A stretch of DNA of 33,057 nt from SSEF01 sp964398485 (GCA_964398485.1 CAYNMD010000006.1:1-33057), one strand, 5' to 3'; counted from the stretch's first letter, positions 22,752 through 32,566 are shown. Notes: a model not told the origin generated them from the letters alone. Translations and numbers: made by a program.

Positions 22752-24533
22752 CTATTCGACTTCTTCCTCAGAGTCATCTTCCTTCCCCTGAGACTCAGTC
22801 CGAGAAAAGAATTCTCGAATAGTATACCGTGGTGCCACCTGAGAATTAGCTTCTTTTTCAGGACGAGAAAAATCCTGACGTTCTGCGGTAATGGCTGCCG
22901 TCTTCGGAAAAAGTTCAATCGCCGTCAAGGTTCCAAAGCTCGTTTGGCTGCCGATATCATAATACGGTCTGTACTTTTCCAAAGTAGCCGCGTGATTGGA
23001 GGTAGTGCGGAGGATCAAGAAATATATCCCTTCTTGATAAATCGTAGTAATACTGAGAGCATCTCCCCTGAGCGATCTTCGTTCGAGATGATACTTGAGA
23101 GCCCGTTCATAACGAGACTCACTCTTCATATAGATCGGCCAACCAGTTACCCGAGAACGCTCCGCCAGAAAATCAACGATTGATTGTTGTTGTTCAAGCG
23201 TTACTCTCATTGGTTCCTTGAGAATTCTATCCGGCACGTTCTCTACTGGCGCTACTCCAGCCTCTCTTAATTGTCCAAAACGAACACTCAAAGACCAAAG
23301 ATTCGACCATATGAGGAGGGTTATCACAAAGAGCGCTCCCCATTGCCCTGCCTTCACCGATACTCTTTTACTGAGTACTGTTTGCCATCCTTTGAGCAAG
23401 AGCCCCAGGAGAGCAAAGAAGAGTGGGGTATTCAACAGGAAGAAACGCGGAGCGATGCCATAGGAAAGTGGAAGGAAAAGGACAAAGGTCACTCCAAACC
23501 AAAGAAGGAGTAACAAAAGAAAATCTTTTTTCCGAAGATTCTGTTCGAGGTACCAAGATTTTGCCAGTAGGATAAGCGCCACTCCCAAAAGCAAAACGGC
23601 CAGCATACCATACCACTTCCCCTCATCGCACTTATCTCGACACACCGATCCCAAGACTCCGTTGCTCGCGATAACCGAGGGAAGGGTGGCTCCTTCAAAT
23701 CCGGAAAGAATAACTACGCTATGAAGAGAAAACTCACTCACATCACGGATGGCTTTTTCAAGAAGCGAGCGATCTTCTTTGGATGATTTCTCAGTAAGAG
23801 CCGCTACAAATTCCCGGGCATTTGCTCCTCCAGTTGCTATCTCATTCAGTACCATTGGAACATAGAGAAGTACTACCAGAAACATCGCTCCAAACCAAAA
23901 TTTCAGCGCTATCTGCGGACGTTTCAAAATGAGGAATCCTCCAGCAATGGCTGGCAGGGCGAGAAAAGCCAAGAAGTGCATATGAGTAGCCAGCCCCAAA
24001 CCGAAAGCACTCACCAAAAGCCATCTTCCTCGATGCGCTTCATCTCGGTCAACCGCCCGCAACAATCCATAGAAACCAAGCAGTGAAAAGAATGGGACCA
24101 GGTTGGGGTTCCACGCAAAGCGGCCATACATCACCATAAAAGCAGACGTAGCAAAAAGCCCGAGGAGTCCGAGAGCTATCGTGAGGGAAAAGAATCTCCG
24201 CACAAAGAGGTAGAAGAGCGGGAGTGAAAGAATAGAAAAGAAGAGTACCATGGCGGCGCCACCTACTACTGCATCCCCAGTGATAAGAGCACCGAGGTAT
24301 TCAAGCCAATAGAAACCTGGGGCTAATCGCAAAAAGGTACCTCCCGCTCGAGGCCCAAGGAGAGGGAGATCGGCTGCACCCCCCTCAAGTGCGACATTAA
24401 TCACCTTGGCATCCCGAGCCTGATCAAGTTCAAAATGAAGCCAATCACTGAAATGATAGCTGCGCAAAAAAAAGCCAAACCCTACTACTAGCACCAGAGC
24501 GAGCCAAAGCAGCTCTTTTTTTGACCAGTTCAC
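22752..24533 (-). CDS. GT39/ArnT-like GT-C glycosyltransferase
   Basis: A 593-residue membrane protein with about 11 hydrophobic segments and a soluble C-terminal region of about 170 residues. The first extracellular loop has LDQARDAKV (Asp37, Asp41), then LLGPRAGGT and APGFYWLEYLGAL, the layout of ArnT/PMT-like GT-C enzymes that take sugars from polyprenyl phosphate. The start is a GTG at 24533 with the SD AAAGGA seven bases away, one of few clear SDs here. It is closely related to the product of 28806-30413, which shares DQ.RD and LLGP.AGGT. It is probably cotranscribed with the beta-helix gene six bases downstream. The acceptor is unknown. Confidence 0.85.
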   Translation of the reverse strand: MNWSKKELLWLALVLVVGFGFFLRSYHFSDWLHFELDQARDAKVINVALEGGAADLPLLGPRAGGTFLRLAPGFYWLEYLGALITGDAVVGGAAMVLFFSILSLPLFYLFVRRFFSLTIALGLLGLFATSAFMVMYGRFAWNPNLVPFFSLLGFYGLLRAVDRDEAHRGRWLLVSAFGLGLATHMHFLAFLALPAIAGGFLILKRPQIALKFWFGAMFLVVLLYVPMVLNEIATGGANAREFVAALTEKSSKEDRSLLEKAIRDVSEFSLHSVVILSGFEGATLPSVIASNGVLGSVCRDKCDEGKWYGMLAVLLLGVALILLAKSWYLEQNLRKKDFLLLLLLWFGVTFVLFLPLSYGIAPRFFLLNTPLFFALLGLLLKGWQTVLSKRVSVKAGQWGALFVITLLIWSNLWSLSVRFGQLREAGVAPVENVPDRILKEPMRVTLEQQQSIVDFLAERSRVTGWPIYMKSESRYERALKYHLERRSLRGDALSITTIYQEGIYFLILRTTSNHAATLEKYRPYYDIGSQTSFGTLTAIELFPKTAAITAERQDFSRPEKEANSQVAPRYTIREFFSRTESQGKEDDSEEEVE

Positions 24534-24562
24534 AAACGGTTCCTTTTTGAGTGAAATTACGC

Positions 24563-24586
24563 TATACTGAGGCTAATTTCAGCCTC
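24563..24586 (+). promoter_or_regulatory. -10 box and leader hairpin before the GT-C array
   Basis: TATACT (24563-24568) could serve as -10 box, though no convincing -35 is found. GAGGCT (24569-24574) and AGCCTC (24581-24586) form a perfect six-base stem directly after it, followed by a pyrimidine-rich stretch. It may be a 5' end hairpin on the leader of the plus-strand GT-C genes or an attenuator. Confidence 0.4.
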
Positions 24587-24623
24587 TTCTCCCTTTATTT
24601 TACCCCCTTTTGGAACATTGTCT

Positions 24624-26885
24624 ATGCGACTGATTCAGAATTTTGGTCAGGCCATTTTCCCAGGACTCGCCCTCGTTTTCGGTACCTTTCTCTTTATAGC
24701 TCAACAACTCCCCTCCCTCTCTCTTTTTCACTGGTTTCCTAGTAACGCTGTCTTCTACATTGGTTTGCCGCTGACTACTCTTGTGAGTCTGTTTATGCTA
24801 TGGAAAACCAATCGTCAGATTAATTTGCAGCTGCTACGCCATTTTCTTTTTCTTCTCCTCCCTTCGCTTTTCCTGCTCTTTATTGGAGTGGTATCATCGC
24901 CTGATTTCCATTTTGTTATCCCTCTGAGTATTGGACTCTATCTCATTCTCTGCTTCTTTTATATAGCTACCCGCTACTTCCAAAAAAATACCGAGGTCGC
25001 AGCAGCATCCGATCAAGCCTCTCTCTCCCTACTAACCCCACTCAACTGGAGGGACTCAGCCAATCGTCAGCCTCTGTTCATCATGATCCTCCTCACTATC
25101 CTCTTCCTGAGCTTTGGTATGCATCACCTTGCCAAATTCGCTGCAGTTGACGAGCCACTCTGGCTCGATGGCCGCATTGGAAAATTTTGGAAAAATCTTT
25201 CAGAAAACAGACTCGATAAGACATTGGTAAGCGACAAACCAGGCATCACTCTTGTTTGGGCAACCAGTCCAGCCCTCCTCTCTGTTACACCCAAAGATTA
25301 CCGAGAAACCCGCTTTGAGTTTCAAACCAAAAAACCAGATCTCAATATTGAGGACTACTTTTTTGCCTTTCGTTTTCCGCTACTCCTCGTCATTACCCTC
25401 CTCCTGCCGCTATGCTATCTCTTTCTCGTCCCGCTGGTAGGGAGATGGCCAGCACTCACGGGCTATGCCGCCATTACCCTGTCCCCTATCCTCATTGGGA
25501 TGAGCAAAATTGTTAACCCTGATTCTCTGCTTTGGCTTTTTACTCTCTTATCATTTCTCACCTACTTTACCTTCTTAGAGAAAAAATCTCGACACTTCCT
25601 TATTGCCTCCGGTATTTTCCTTGGCCTCGCACTTCTCACTAAGTATGTTGCCAATTTCCTCCTTGTCTATTTTTTTGGTTTTCTCTTCCTTCATGCCCTC
25701 TGGAAAGGAGAGCTTTCTCCCCATACTGTCCGCTCCATGCTCTATACATTCCTTATTTGGATTGGCATCGCTCTCTCGGTACTGTATCTTACCGTACCAG
25801 CCTTTTGGGTGAAACCGTCCTGGCTCCTCACTAGCACTATCTTCAGTCAGGCTTTTGAAAAAGTATCCTGGCTTTTTCTCGGCCTCATTCTTATCGCAAT
25901 GCTTGATCAGCTACTCTGGAAAAATTGGCTCACCCTACAGTTTATCTCTCTCCTCCAAGTTTTGAGAAAAAATCTCCATCTATTTATTATCAGCTTTTTT
26001 ACCCTCTGTTTCTTTGGAGTTATCCTCAATGGCCTCCTGGGTATGCCGCTCATAAATTTCATGGAATTTCTTGCCTCACCCAAGAGCTCCTATCAACTTC
26101 ACACCTTCGTTCCTATATATCTCACTCATTTCTATCCACTTCTGTTTGGTTCAGCCCCACTCATTCTTGTCGGGACACTTTTTATGATATGGCGCACCTG
26201 GCGTACTCCGATTGAAAAACAGACTGTTTTTGAACGACTCACTATCGCTATTACTCTTTTCATCCTCCTTTTTTATCTTGGCTCAACAGTAAATCATGTA
26301 GTTCTCATCAATCGCTACCAAATCATGCTCTATCCGCTCCTTGCGCTCCTTGGCGGTATCGGCCTCTACCTCGCATCGCAATCACTTCGATCTTCCTGGA
26401 AAAAGTTACCACTTCCTCTCAATAGTTTCTCAGCCGTGGTACTCATAAGCGTATTTCTCACTCTCTCGCCACTTACCACGCCCTTTCCTTTGTCATACGC
26501 TTCAATTCTCCTACCTCAAGATTTTGCTATCGATGTCAAAGATATGGGCGCTGGAAGCTATAAGTCTGCCGAGTACCTCAACAGCCTACCAGAAGCAAAG
26601 CAAACCGCTATTTGGACTGATAAGAGTGGGGTTTGTAAATTCTATATTGGCCCCTGCTACGATGGGCTTGATTTTCGCAAAGCTAATGAGCTTCATATTA
26701 AATACCTCGTTCTTTCTTCGGGCCGTGCTTCACGTACCAGTAGATTCTACGAGCGAGACGCCGTAAAAAAATACCCTGATGTTATTCGTTTAGACGAAAT
26801 GTATGGTCGCCAAGATGCAGTGTATGAAATTCACATCAATGGACGTCCAAGTCAATCAATAAAAATATTCACTCTCGTCCCTTAG
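24624..26885 (+). CDS. GT-C/PMT-like membrane glycosyltransferase, first of tandem pair
   Basis: A 753-residue polytopic protein. About 150 N-terminal residues with four extra membrane segments precede a GT-C core. The core's first outer loop has AVDEPLWLDGRIG (Asp176-Glu177), the PMT-like acidic pair. VSDKPGITLVW and KIVNPDSLLWLF follow. A soluble C-terminal region includes the CKFYIGPC pair of cysteines. It is about 30-40 percent similar by eye to the next gene along the core. ATG 24624 is preferred to the in-frame TTG at 24618. It should glycosylate an acceptor outside the membrane using a lipid-linked sugar; the acceptor (glycan or protein) is unknown. Confidence 0.82.
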   Translation: MRLIQNFGQAIFPGLALVFGTFLFIAQQLPSLSLFHWFPSNAVFYIGLPLTTLVSLFMLWKTNRQINLQLLRHFLFLLLPSLFLLFIGVVSSPDFHFVIPLSIGLYLILCFFYIATRYFQKNTEVAAASDQASLSLLTPLNWRDSANRQPLFIMILLTILFLSFGMHHLAKFAAVDEPLWLDGRIGKFWKNLSENRLDKTLVSDKPGITLVWATSPALLSVTPKDYRETRFEFQTKKPDLNIEDYFFAFRFPLLLVITLLLPLCYLFLVPLVGRWPALTGYAAITLSPILIGMSKIVNPDSLLWLFTLLSFLTYFTFLEKKSRHFLIASGIFLGLALLTKYVANFLLVYFFGFLFLHALWKGELSPHTVRSMLYTFLIWIGIALSVLYLTVPAFWVKPSWLLTSTIFSQAFEKVSWLFLGLILIAMLDQLLWKNWLTLQFISLLQVLRKNLHLFIISFFTLCFFGVILNGLLGMPLINFMEFLASPKSSYQLHTFVPIYLTHFYPLLFGSAPLILVGTLFMIWRTWRTPIEKQTVFERLTIAITLFILLFYLGSTVNHVVLINRYQIMLYPLLALLGGIGLYLASQSLRSSWKKLPLPLNSFSAVVLISVFLTLSPLTTPFPLSYASILLPQDFAIDVKDMGAGSYKSAEYLNSLPEAKQTAIWTDKSGVCKFYIGPCYDGLDFRKANELHIKYLVLSSGRASRTSRFYERDAVKKYPDVIRLDEMYGRQDAVYEIHINGRPSQSIKIFTLVP

Positions 26886-26900
26886 CATTTCTATCTCTGT

Positions 26901-28802
26901 ATGCCATCACGCCTCCCTTTGTTTTTCTTTTTCCTCTCTCTTTTTATTTTTGTAAGTTTTGGCCTTTTTCATCTTGGAAAATTCGAAACCACCGATGAGC
27001 ACCTTTGGAAATACGATCGAATTGGTAACTACTGGGAAGCCCTCAGAGAGGGAGAATGGGCCGATACGTATATTAATGACAAACCTGGGATCACCGTAGC
27101 TCTTATTTCTGGTTTGGGACTTTTCTACGAACCCTCACCTCACAAAAATGAGCGGCGTGATCTCCCTGAAGGAGAAGCTCGTCTTTTTGAAGCCTACGAT
27201 ACTGATCAAGCCGAAAAAACCAATATAGCCTTTCGACTTCCTATTCTGCTTTTTACAATGATCGCTCTAACCCTCTTCTTCTTCCTTTTGACCGAACTCT
27301 TTTCATCTCTCTGGATCGCTCTTTTTGTAACACTTTTTGTCACTGCCAACCCTCTGCTCCTAGGTATAGCTCAGATTATTAATCCCGATAGCTTCTTTTG
27401 GATTTTTGGCTTCCTTACCACTCTCTTCTTTCTCGGCTGGCTTCAGAAAAAAGCTCTCCGTTGGGCCATGTTCACTGGGCTCTCACTCGGATTTGCCCTC
27501 CTTTCCAAATACACGGCCTTTCTTCTTTTTCTTCTCTTTGCACTTCTCAGCACAGCTCACCTTCTCTTTCTAGAAACTCAGCACCTATCCCGAAAATGGA
27601 TCCTCACTACACTCAAAGCCTACATTCTTATTTTTCTCACTGCCACTCTCACTTTCTTCATTTTTCTTCCGGCTACCTTCCTAAACCCGACACTCTTTTT
27701 TAAAGGTTTTTCTCAATTCTTTCTTCTCAAACATTGGCCCTACTGGATAGGGATGGGCGCCCTGCTTGGAATAAGCTTCGGCTTCTTGTGGAAATTTTTT
27801 AGCGATTCACATCTCAGCCAACTTCAGGTCTCTTTAGAAAAATACCGCCTCAATTTCTTCCGCATCATTGGAGGATTATTTTTGTTCCTTATAGTGGCCA
27901 TCATCATCAATAGCTGGTCAGGTCAGTATTTTTCCCCGGTTGAATCTCTCCGTGACGCTGCCTATGCCAACGAACCCCAGGCTTTTAACTTTCGACCCGT
28001 ACTCGAAAAAAATGTCCCTTTCACTGAAAAATGGTCCAAACTCCTGATCATGCAAGGATCTCCACTTGTCTTCACCCTCTCGCCACTCATGCTCCTCCTC
28101 ATCATTGCTGGGGCTCTAGGAGGCCACACCCAGCTCTTTCGAAAAGAAACTCGCTCTATACTCCTCAGTGTTTTTGGTTTTATTTTGTTGTACCTTGTAG
28201 CTACTATTTTTGCCAAAGTAGTGACCAATGCCCGGTACATGATCATTCTCTATCCTTTACTGGCACTCGCTGCTGGACTCACACTCCATGATATCCTCAG
28301 TTTCATTATCAAACGCTACAATCTCAATTCTCTCATTGTACTGAGTGGCGCGACCATCCTCATACTCCTTTCAAGCATACTCACCCTGTGGACGATACGA
28401 CCTTTTTATTTTAGTTATACCAATAGCTTCTTACCACAATCAATCTCGCTTCATGATTCATGGGGACACGGTGCCTATGAAGCAGCTCAGTACCTGAATA
28501 GCCTCCCCCAAGCACAGGAGCTCATCATCTGGTCGAGCAGCGATACCGTTTGTCGTTTTTTTGTCGGCAAATGTCTCAAGTCTCGACGCATTGACCTCGA
28601 CGAAGTAAAGCCCGACTATCTCGTGATGAGCAAGCGTGGCATCATCAAGGAGCGTAATCAGCCTCTCTTTGAGAACAACCCCTGGCCAAAGCGCGATACC
28701 GCTTACTATATAGACAAGATCCAAACTCGTCCGGATTGGAAGCTGGAAATTCTCGAAAGACCAGATAATTTCCTCAATATAGTTCAATTTGAAAAGGAAT
28801 AG
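26901..28802 (+). CDS. GT-C/PMT-like membrane glycosyltransferase, second of tandem pair
   Basis: A 633-residue paralogue of the preceding protein, lacking its four-helix N-terminal extension. The acidic pair is Asp32-Glu33 in TTDEHLWKYDRIG, followed by INDKPGITVAL and QIINPDSFFWIFGF. Its C-terminal domain repeats the layout SWGHGAYEAAQYLNSLPQ and has CRFFVGKC, matching the other copy's CKFYIGPC. The cysteine pair suggests a disulphide in the outer soluble domain. The gene begins 15 bases after its neighbour's stop and ends three bases before the GT39-like gene. Tandem duplication is the simplest explanation; the copies have diverged strongly. Confidence 0.82.
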   Translation: MPSRLPLFFFFLSLFIFVSFGLFHLGKFETTDEHLWKYDRIGNYWEALREGEWADTYINDKPGITVALISGLGLFYEPSPHKNERRDLPEGEARLFEAYDTDQAEKTNIAFRLPILLFTMIALTLFFFLLTELFSSLWIALFVTLFVTANPLLLGIAQIINPDSFFWIFGFLTTLFFLGWLQKKALRWAMFTGLSLGFALLSKYTAFLLFLLFALLSTAHLLFLETQHLSRKWILTTLKAYILIFLTATLTFFIFLPATFLNPTLFFKGFSQFFLLKHWPYWIGMGALLGISFGFLWKFFSDSHLSQLQVSLEKYRLNFFRIIGGLFLFLIVAIIINSWSGQYFSPVESLRDAAYANEPQAFNFRPVLEKNVPFTEKWSKLLIMQGSPLVFTLSPLMLLLIIAGALGGHTQLFRKETRSILLSVFGFILLYLVATIFAKVVTNARYMIILYPLLALAAGLTLHDILSFIIKRYNLNSLIVLSGATILILLSSILTLWTIRPFYFSYTNSFLPQSISLHDSWGHGAYEAAQYLNSLPQAQELIIWSSSDTVCRFFVGKCLKSRRIDLDEVKPDYLVMSKRGIIKERNQPLFENNPWPKRDTAYYIDKIQTRPDWKLEILERPDNFLNIVQFEKE

Positions 28803-28805
28803 CCT

Positions 28806-30413
28806 ATGACAGAACTCCTCGCTCGTCTTCGCCCACTCTCTCCTCTTATTTTTTGTTTTGCACTTATTCTCCTTATTGGTGGTTTTCTCAGGCTCGAACG
28901 CTATGAATCTCTCCTTCGTTTCAATGCCGATCAAGTCCGTGATATCAAAATCGTTACCGCAATAACGGAGAGTGGTGTCTGGCCACTCCTTGGGCCTAAA
29001 GCCGGCGGTACTGAATTCCAGCTTGGGCCAGCCTTTTACTACCTTGAGTATCTTTCCGGCCTCCTCTTTGGGTTTACACCTAGTGGTACCACTCTCCTCA
29101 TTCCCCTTCTTTCACTCGTCTCACTTGTACTCATGTATCAAATTTTTCGATTTGTTTTTACTCCCATCACTGCCCTCACTCTGACTAGTTTAGCGGCTAC
29201 TTCTTTCTACCTTATCAAATATGCTCGCTTTGGTTGGAATCCCAATTTTCTTCTTTTTTTCTTACTTGCTTTTCTGCTCTCCCTCCTCCACATCCTTGAT
29301 CCCAAAGAAAAACATCCTTATTTCTGGTATAGCCTTGCAGGTATAGCCATGGGCATCGGCATGCAGCTTCACACCCTCAGCCTCCTCCTCATGCCCTGTT
29401 TATTCGTAGCTGCCTGCCTCGCCAACTTTCTGAGAACTCGCCAAGTATCGGCCAGACACTGGCTCCTCAGCATCTCACTTATCTTTTTCTGCTTTCTCCC
29501 TGTACTCATCTCGGAAGTAACTACTCACGGCGCTAATACTCAGGCTTTCTTGGCTGGTATCGGTACCAAAACTGAGGAAAAAGCCACCGATCTTAATCCA
29601 CTCCTTGTTACCGTTGACTTTGTTCTCCAGGGAACCGCTGCTATTCTTACTGGCTACGAACCAAGAGGCCAGTGGATTAATCCAGATGCCTGGAAAAAAG
29701 CTTTTTCACCAATGAACTCATTCCTCTTTTTGTTATCAGTAATCGTTACCTTTGGTGGTATATGGTTCATGTTTCAAAAACTTCGCTCAGCTACCAACCC
29801 TGAGGATCATCGTCGCTTTTATCTTGGAGCAATACTATTTTTTGGCACCACTCTTACTCTCTTTTTTCTCATTGGTAACGAACTCAATCTTCGCTTCTTT
29901 ATTATACTCAGCCTATTTCCTCTCCTCTGGCTCGGTATATGGCTTACCAGACTTGAAGGCTTCCTCAAGACAAGAGGGTACCAAAAAATGTACTCCTTCA
30001 TTTGCCTTGCTGTGATTGGTCTTTTGGGAGCAAGTAACATCACTGCCTATAATCGTACCTATGACTTCTCAAAACCTGAGTCACTCACCAAATCATATGG
30101 GGGTATTAGTCTCAGTGAGGCTTCTCTCCTAGCTGATTCTATAGAGAAGACCCTTCATACTCATCCAAATTACCCAAAAAGACTCATCTACTTCGAGCAT
30201 GAGCGCTCTCTCCAATATTTTCTTGATGAAAAAAACATGAATCTCCGAACTACCAAAGAAGATTCCGACAGTCCTGAAGGAAGATTTATCATTCTTCCGC
30301 TTGATGCTAAGCCCAGTGCCTTGAGTCAATACCGGGGGAGATTTGAACCCGAACTTATCAGCCAAGTGGGAAGGTTCAAACTCTACTGGCTCGAGCCAGT
30401 GATACTTCCATAA
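28806..30413 (+). CDS. GT39/ArnT-like GT-C glycosyltransferase
   Basis: A 535-residue membrane protein, paralogue of the one encoded at 22752-24533. The first outer loop reads ADQVRDIKI (Asp42, Asp46), then LLGPKAGGT and GPAFYYLEYLSGL; about ten membrane segments and a soluble C-terminal tail follow. The pattern is that of ArnT-like transferases, which use an undecaprenyl-phosphate sugar donor. Its start comes three bases after the preceding gene's stop, so it is coupled to the GT-C pair. It runs toward the convergent AglD/YbhN gene with only 19 bases between stops and no terminator seen. Confidence 0.85.
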   Translation: MTELLARLRPLSPLIFCFALILLIGGFLRLERYESLLRFNADQVRDIKIVTAITESGVWPLLGPKAGGTEFQLGPAFYYLEYLSGLLFGFTPSGTTLLIPLLSLVSLVLMYQIFRFVFTPITALTLTSLAATSFYLIKYARFGWNPNFLLFFLLAFLLSLLHILDPKEKHPYFWYSLAGIAMGIGMQLHTLSLLLMPCLFVAACLANFLRTRQVSARHWLLSISLIFFCFLPVLISEVTTHGANTQAFLAGIGTKTEEKATDLNPLLVTVDFVLQGTAAILTGYEPRGQWINPDAWKKAFSPMNSFLFLLSVIVTFGGIWFMFQKLRSATNPEDHRRFYLGAILFFGTTLTLFFLIGNELNLRFFIILSLFPLLWLGIWLTRLEGFLKTRGYQKMYSFICLAVIGLLGASNITAYNRTYDFSKPESLTKSYGGISLSEASLLADSIEKTLHTHPNYPKRLIYFEHERSLQYFLDEKNMNLRTTKEDSDSPEGRFIILPLDAKPSALSQYRGRFEPELISQVGRFKLYWLEPVILP

Positions 30414-30432
30414 GAATTTGGCCTGGAAAAAA

Positions 30433-31395
30433 TTAAACTAAAGAAACAGAAACCTCCGTTTTTTGTTTTCTCTCACGCAGATACCAGGGCAAAGCCAAAA
30501 GAGAAAGGAGCATCTGAAGGAAACGTGAAAGGAGTGCTGCCGTAACGGCCAGTTCAGGAGAGATACCCACGAGACCAAAGACCAGAACATATGACCACTC
30601 TTTGATGCCAATATTATTGATAGAAATTGGGATATTGGCTATGAAAGTTGCCAAAAAGATACATCCAAAAAACGCGAGTGGGGCAAGAGGGGCTCCAAGC
30701 GCCGACCAAAGAGCGTAGTTAGAAAGCCCAATACCAACCACCAGGAAAACAAGTGTCCAGAGGAGGGCTATCAGATAACGATCCGTTTCAATGAGCGGAC
30801 GAAAACGCTCAATAGCTCCTTTTACTTTTGAAAGTGGCGGAAACCAGTCGATAATGAGGAGTGCTAGTTCAAAAAGACCAGTAAACCAGAAGAGTGAGAT
30901 AAGAATCATGAGGGTTACTCCCAGCACAACACCAAAAATGATAATAAGGACTGGATCTGTCAGAAATAGTTTCCAGGGAAGAAAAAAGAAACCGGCAGCC
31001 GTAACGAGAAAGAGACCAAGAAGTCCGCTCAAGCGATCAAAGAAAACGACCGTAAAGGCCTCAAAACGCCTCCCCGGCTCACTCATCCACATAGTTCGGT
31101 ACGCATCACCACCAATAGTCGAGGGAAGGAAATTATTAATAAAAGCTCCCGAAAGATATCCAAAGAAGCCATCAATAATCCGAAAGGAAAATCCTTGGCT
31201 CCGAGCAAGGTATTGCCACTTAGCAGCAGAGAGGAAATTTCCGGCAAGCTGGAGGATACCGTACAGTACCAAAAGTGGCAGTGACACTTTGGATAAGATC
31301 TCCATCACTCCCTTCCAATCAACACTCCCCACCAGCCACCAAACCAATAGGCCAGTAACAAGGAGTTTTAACCCTGTTTTCAGTGATACCTTCAT
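30433..31395 (-). CDS. AglD/YbhN-type (lysylphosphatidylglycerol synthase-like) membrane protein
   Basis: A membrane protein of about 320 residues with roughly eight hydrophobic segments. LPSTIGGDAYR near residues 90-100, and NIPISINNIGIKEW followed by GISPELAVTAALLSR near the end, are the conserved blocks of the LPG_synthase_TM / UPF0104 family. Members include MprF's flippase half, YbhN and archaeal AglD; roles include lipid flipping and lipid-linked sugar transfer. The frame extends to GTG 31410, overlapping the upstream GT4. ATG 31395, one base after that stop, is preferred. Next to a GT4 and UDP-glucose dehydrogenase, a glycolipid role is plausible but not shown. Confidence 0.85.
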   Translation of the reverse strand: MKVSLKTGLKLLVTGLLVWWLVGSVDWKGVMEILSKVSLPLLVLYGILQLAGNFLSAAKWQYLARSQGFSFRIIDGFFGYLSGAFINNFLPSTIGGDAYRTMWMSEPGRRFEAFTVVFFDRLSGLLGLFLVTAAGFFFLPWKLFLTDPVLIIIFGVVLGVTLMILISLFWFTGLFELALLIIDWFPPLSKVKGAIERFRPLIETDRYLIALLWTLVFLVVGIGLSNYALWSALGAPLAPLAFFGCIFLATFIANIPISINNIGIKEWSYVLVFGLVGISPELAVTAALLSRFLQMLLSLLALPWYLRERKQKTEVSVSLV

Positions 31396-31396
31396 G

Positions 31397-32557
31397 TTAT
31401 TTTGTAACACTATTACTGAGGAGTTCTCTGAAACTAGCAGCTACCTTATCCCAACCCTGACGCTCGGCCCGCAGACGACTCTCCCTCCCATACTGGATCA
31501 CGAGATCTTTATTTTGAAGAAACTTTTCCAAGGCATCTGCAATAGCCTGTGAAGATTTCTCTGGAATAATCTTGCCATTCTTCCCCTCTTCGATGAGTTC
31601 CGCTGCTCCACCAGTTGGCGTGGAAATAATCGGGAGACCAGAGGCCAGAGCCTCCAACATAGCATTACTCATCCCCTCATTCAGGGACGGCAGAACAAAG
31701 AGTGATGCCTCCTGATAGTACGCCGCTGTTTCCTCGCGCGGAATACGACCAAGAAAAGTAACTTGCTGAGTCAATCCTTTCTCTCTCACCAAAGACTCGA
31801 GACTCTCTCGGGCACTACCATCACCCATAATTTTGAGCCGAAGTTCTGGGTACCTCGGAGCAAGGAGAGCTACCCCCTCGATAAGATAGTTGAGACCTTT
31901 GCGTTCAGTCACTCGAGACGCACCTGGAGTGATAATAAATTCTCGTTCGGGGCGTTTGGCGGCATCAGGAAAGAATCGCTTAGTATCAACCCCATTTTCA
32001 ATAATCGTAAAGAGTTGCCTTGGATTGGTTTTTTGAGCAAGTTCCAAGAGTCCCTGGCTATTAGGCACCACTCCTTTTGCCTCCCCCCATACAAGACTGA
32101 TGATAGGCCTAATCAAGGGATAGAGCCAAATATACTTCTGGCTATATCCCGGGACATCCGAACCACGAAGTGACAAAACAAATGGGAGCCCAAATTCCCA
32201 CTTAAGAAGAAGAGCGATCACCCCACAAGGCACCCCAAAAAAAGCCAAGGCTACCTGGTACGGTTCAGCACCCTCTCGCAGCAGTTTACGACCATACCAC
32301 CAAGCCCGAAAACTATAACGCAAAAGGTCTCCGATTGATTGATGATGGAGATTGTGTAGATTTTTGCCAATAGGTAGCCTATGAACAAAAATATTGTTCC
32401 CGAACTGTTTTTTTTCCAAATGATCTGTAATGCTCGAAGTAACCAAGTGCACCTCAAACGAACTATCTCCCTGCCACTCATCCAAAAGGGCAGCCGTCGC
32501 ATTGGCTGCCCCACCCCCGAGTGGGGGGTACTCATAATTCAAAAAAAGCACTTTCAT
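31397..32557 (-). CDS. GT4-family glycosyltransferase
   Basis: A 386-residue GT-B enzyme. The N-terminus NYEYPPLGGGAANATAAL holds the glycine-rich acceptor-domain loop. SLRGSDVPGYSQKYIW is typical of this branch, and GASRVTERKGLNYLIEGV plus MGDGSARESLESL open the donor domain. EGMSNAMLEALASGLPII carries the E-x7-E pair (Glu294, Glu302). It is cytosolic and membrane-associated by family. It lies nine bases after the UDP-glucose dehydrogenase stop and one base before the preferred AglD/YbhN start, so all three form one unit. A uronic-acid donor from the neighbouring dehydrogenase is possible. Confidence 0.93.
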   Translation of the reverse strand: MKVLFLNYEYPPLGGGAANATAALLDEWQGDSSFEVHLVTSSITDHLEKKQFGNNIFVHRLPIGKNLHNLHHQSIGDLLRYSFRAWWYGRKLLREGAEPYQVALAFFGVPCGVIALLLKWEFGLPFVLSLRGSDVPGYSQKYIWLYPLIRPIISLVWGEAKGVVPNSQGLLELAQKTNPRQLFTIIENGVDTKRFFPDAAKRPEREFIITPGASRVTERKGLNYLIEGVALLAPRYPELRLKIMGDGSARESLESLVREKGLTQQVTFLGRIPREETAAYYQEASLFVLPSLNEGMSNAMLEALASGLPIISTPTGGAAELIEEGKNGKIIPEKSSQAIADALEKFLQNKDLVIQYGRESRLRAERQGWDKVAASFRELLSNSVTK

Positions 32558-32566
32558 AAAGACTAG

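Noticed and set aside
31396..31410. GTG start for the AglD/YbhN-type gene
   Set aside because: ATG 31395 follows the upstream stop by one base and matches the family's short N-terminus.
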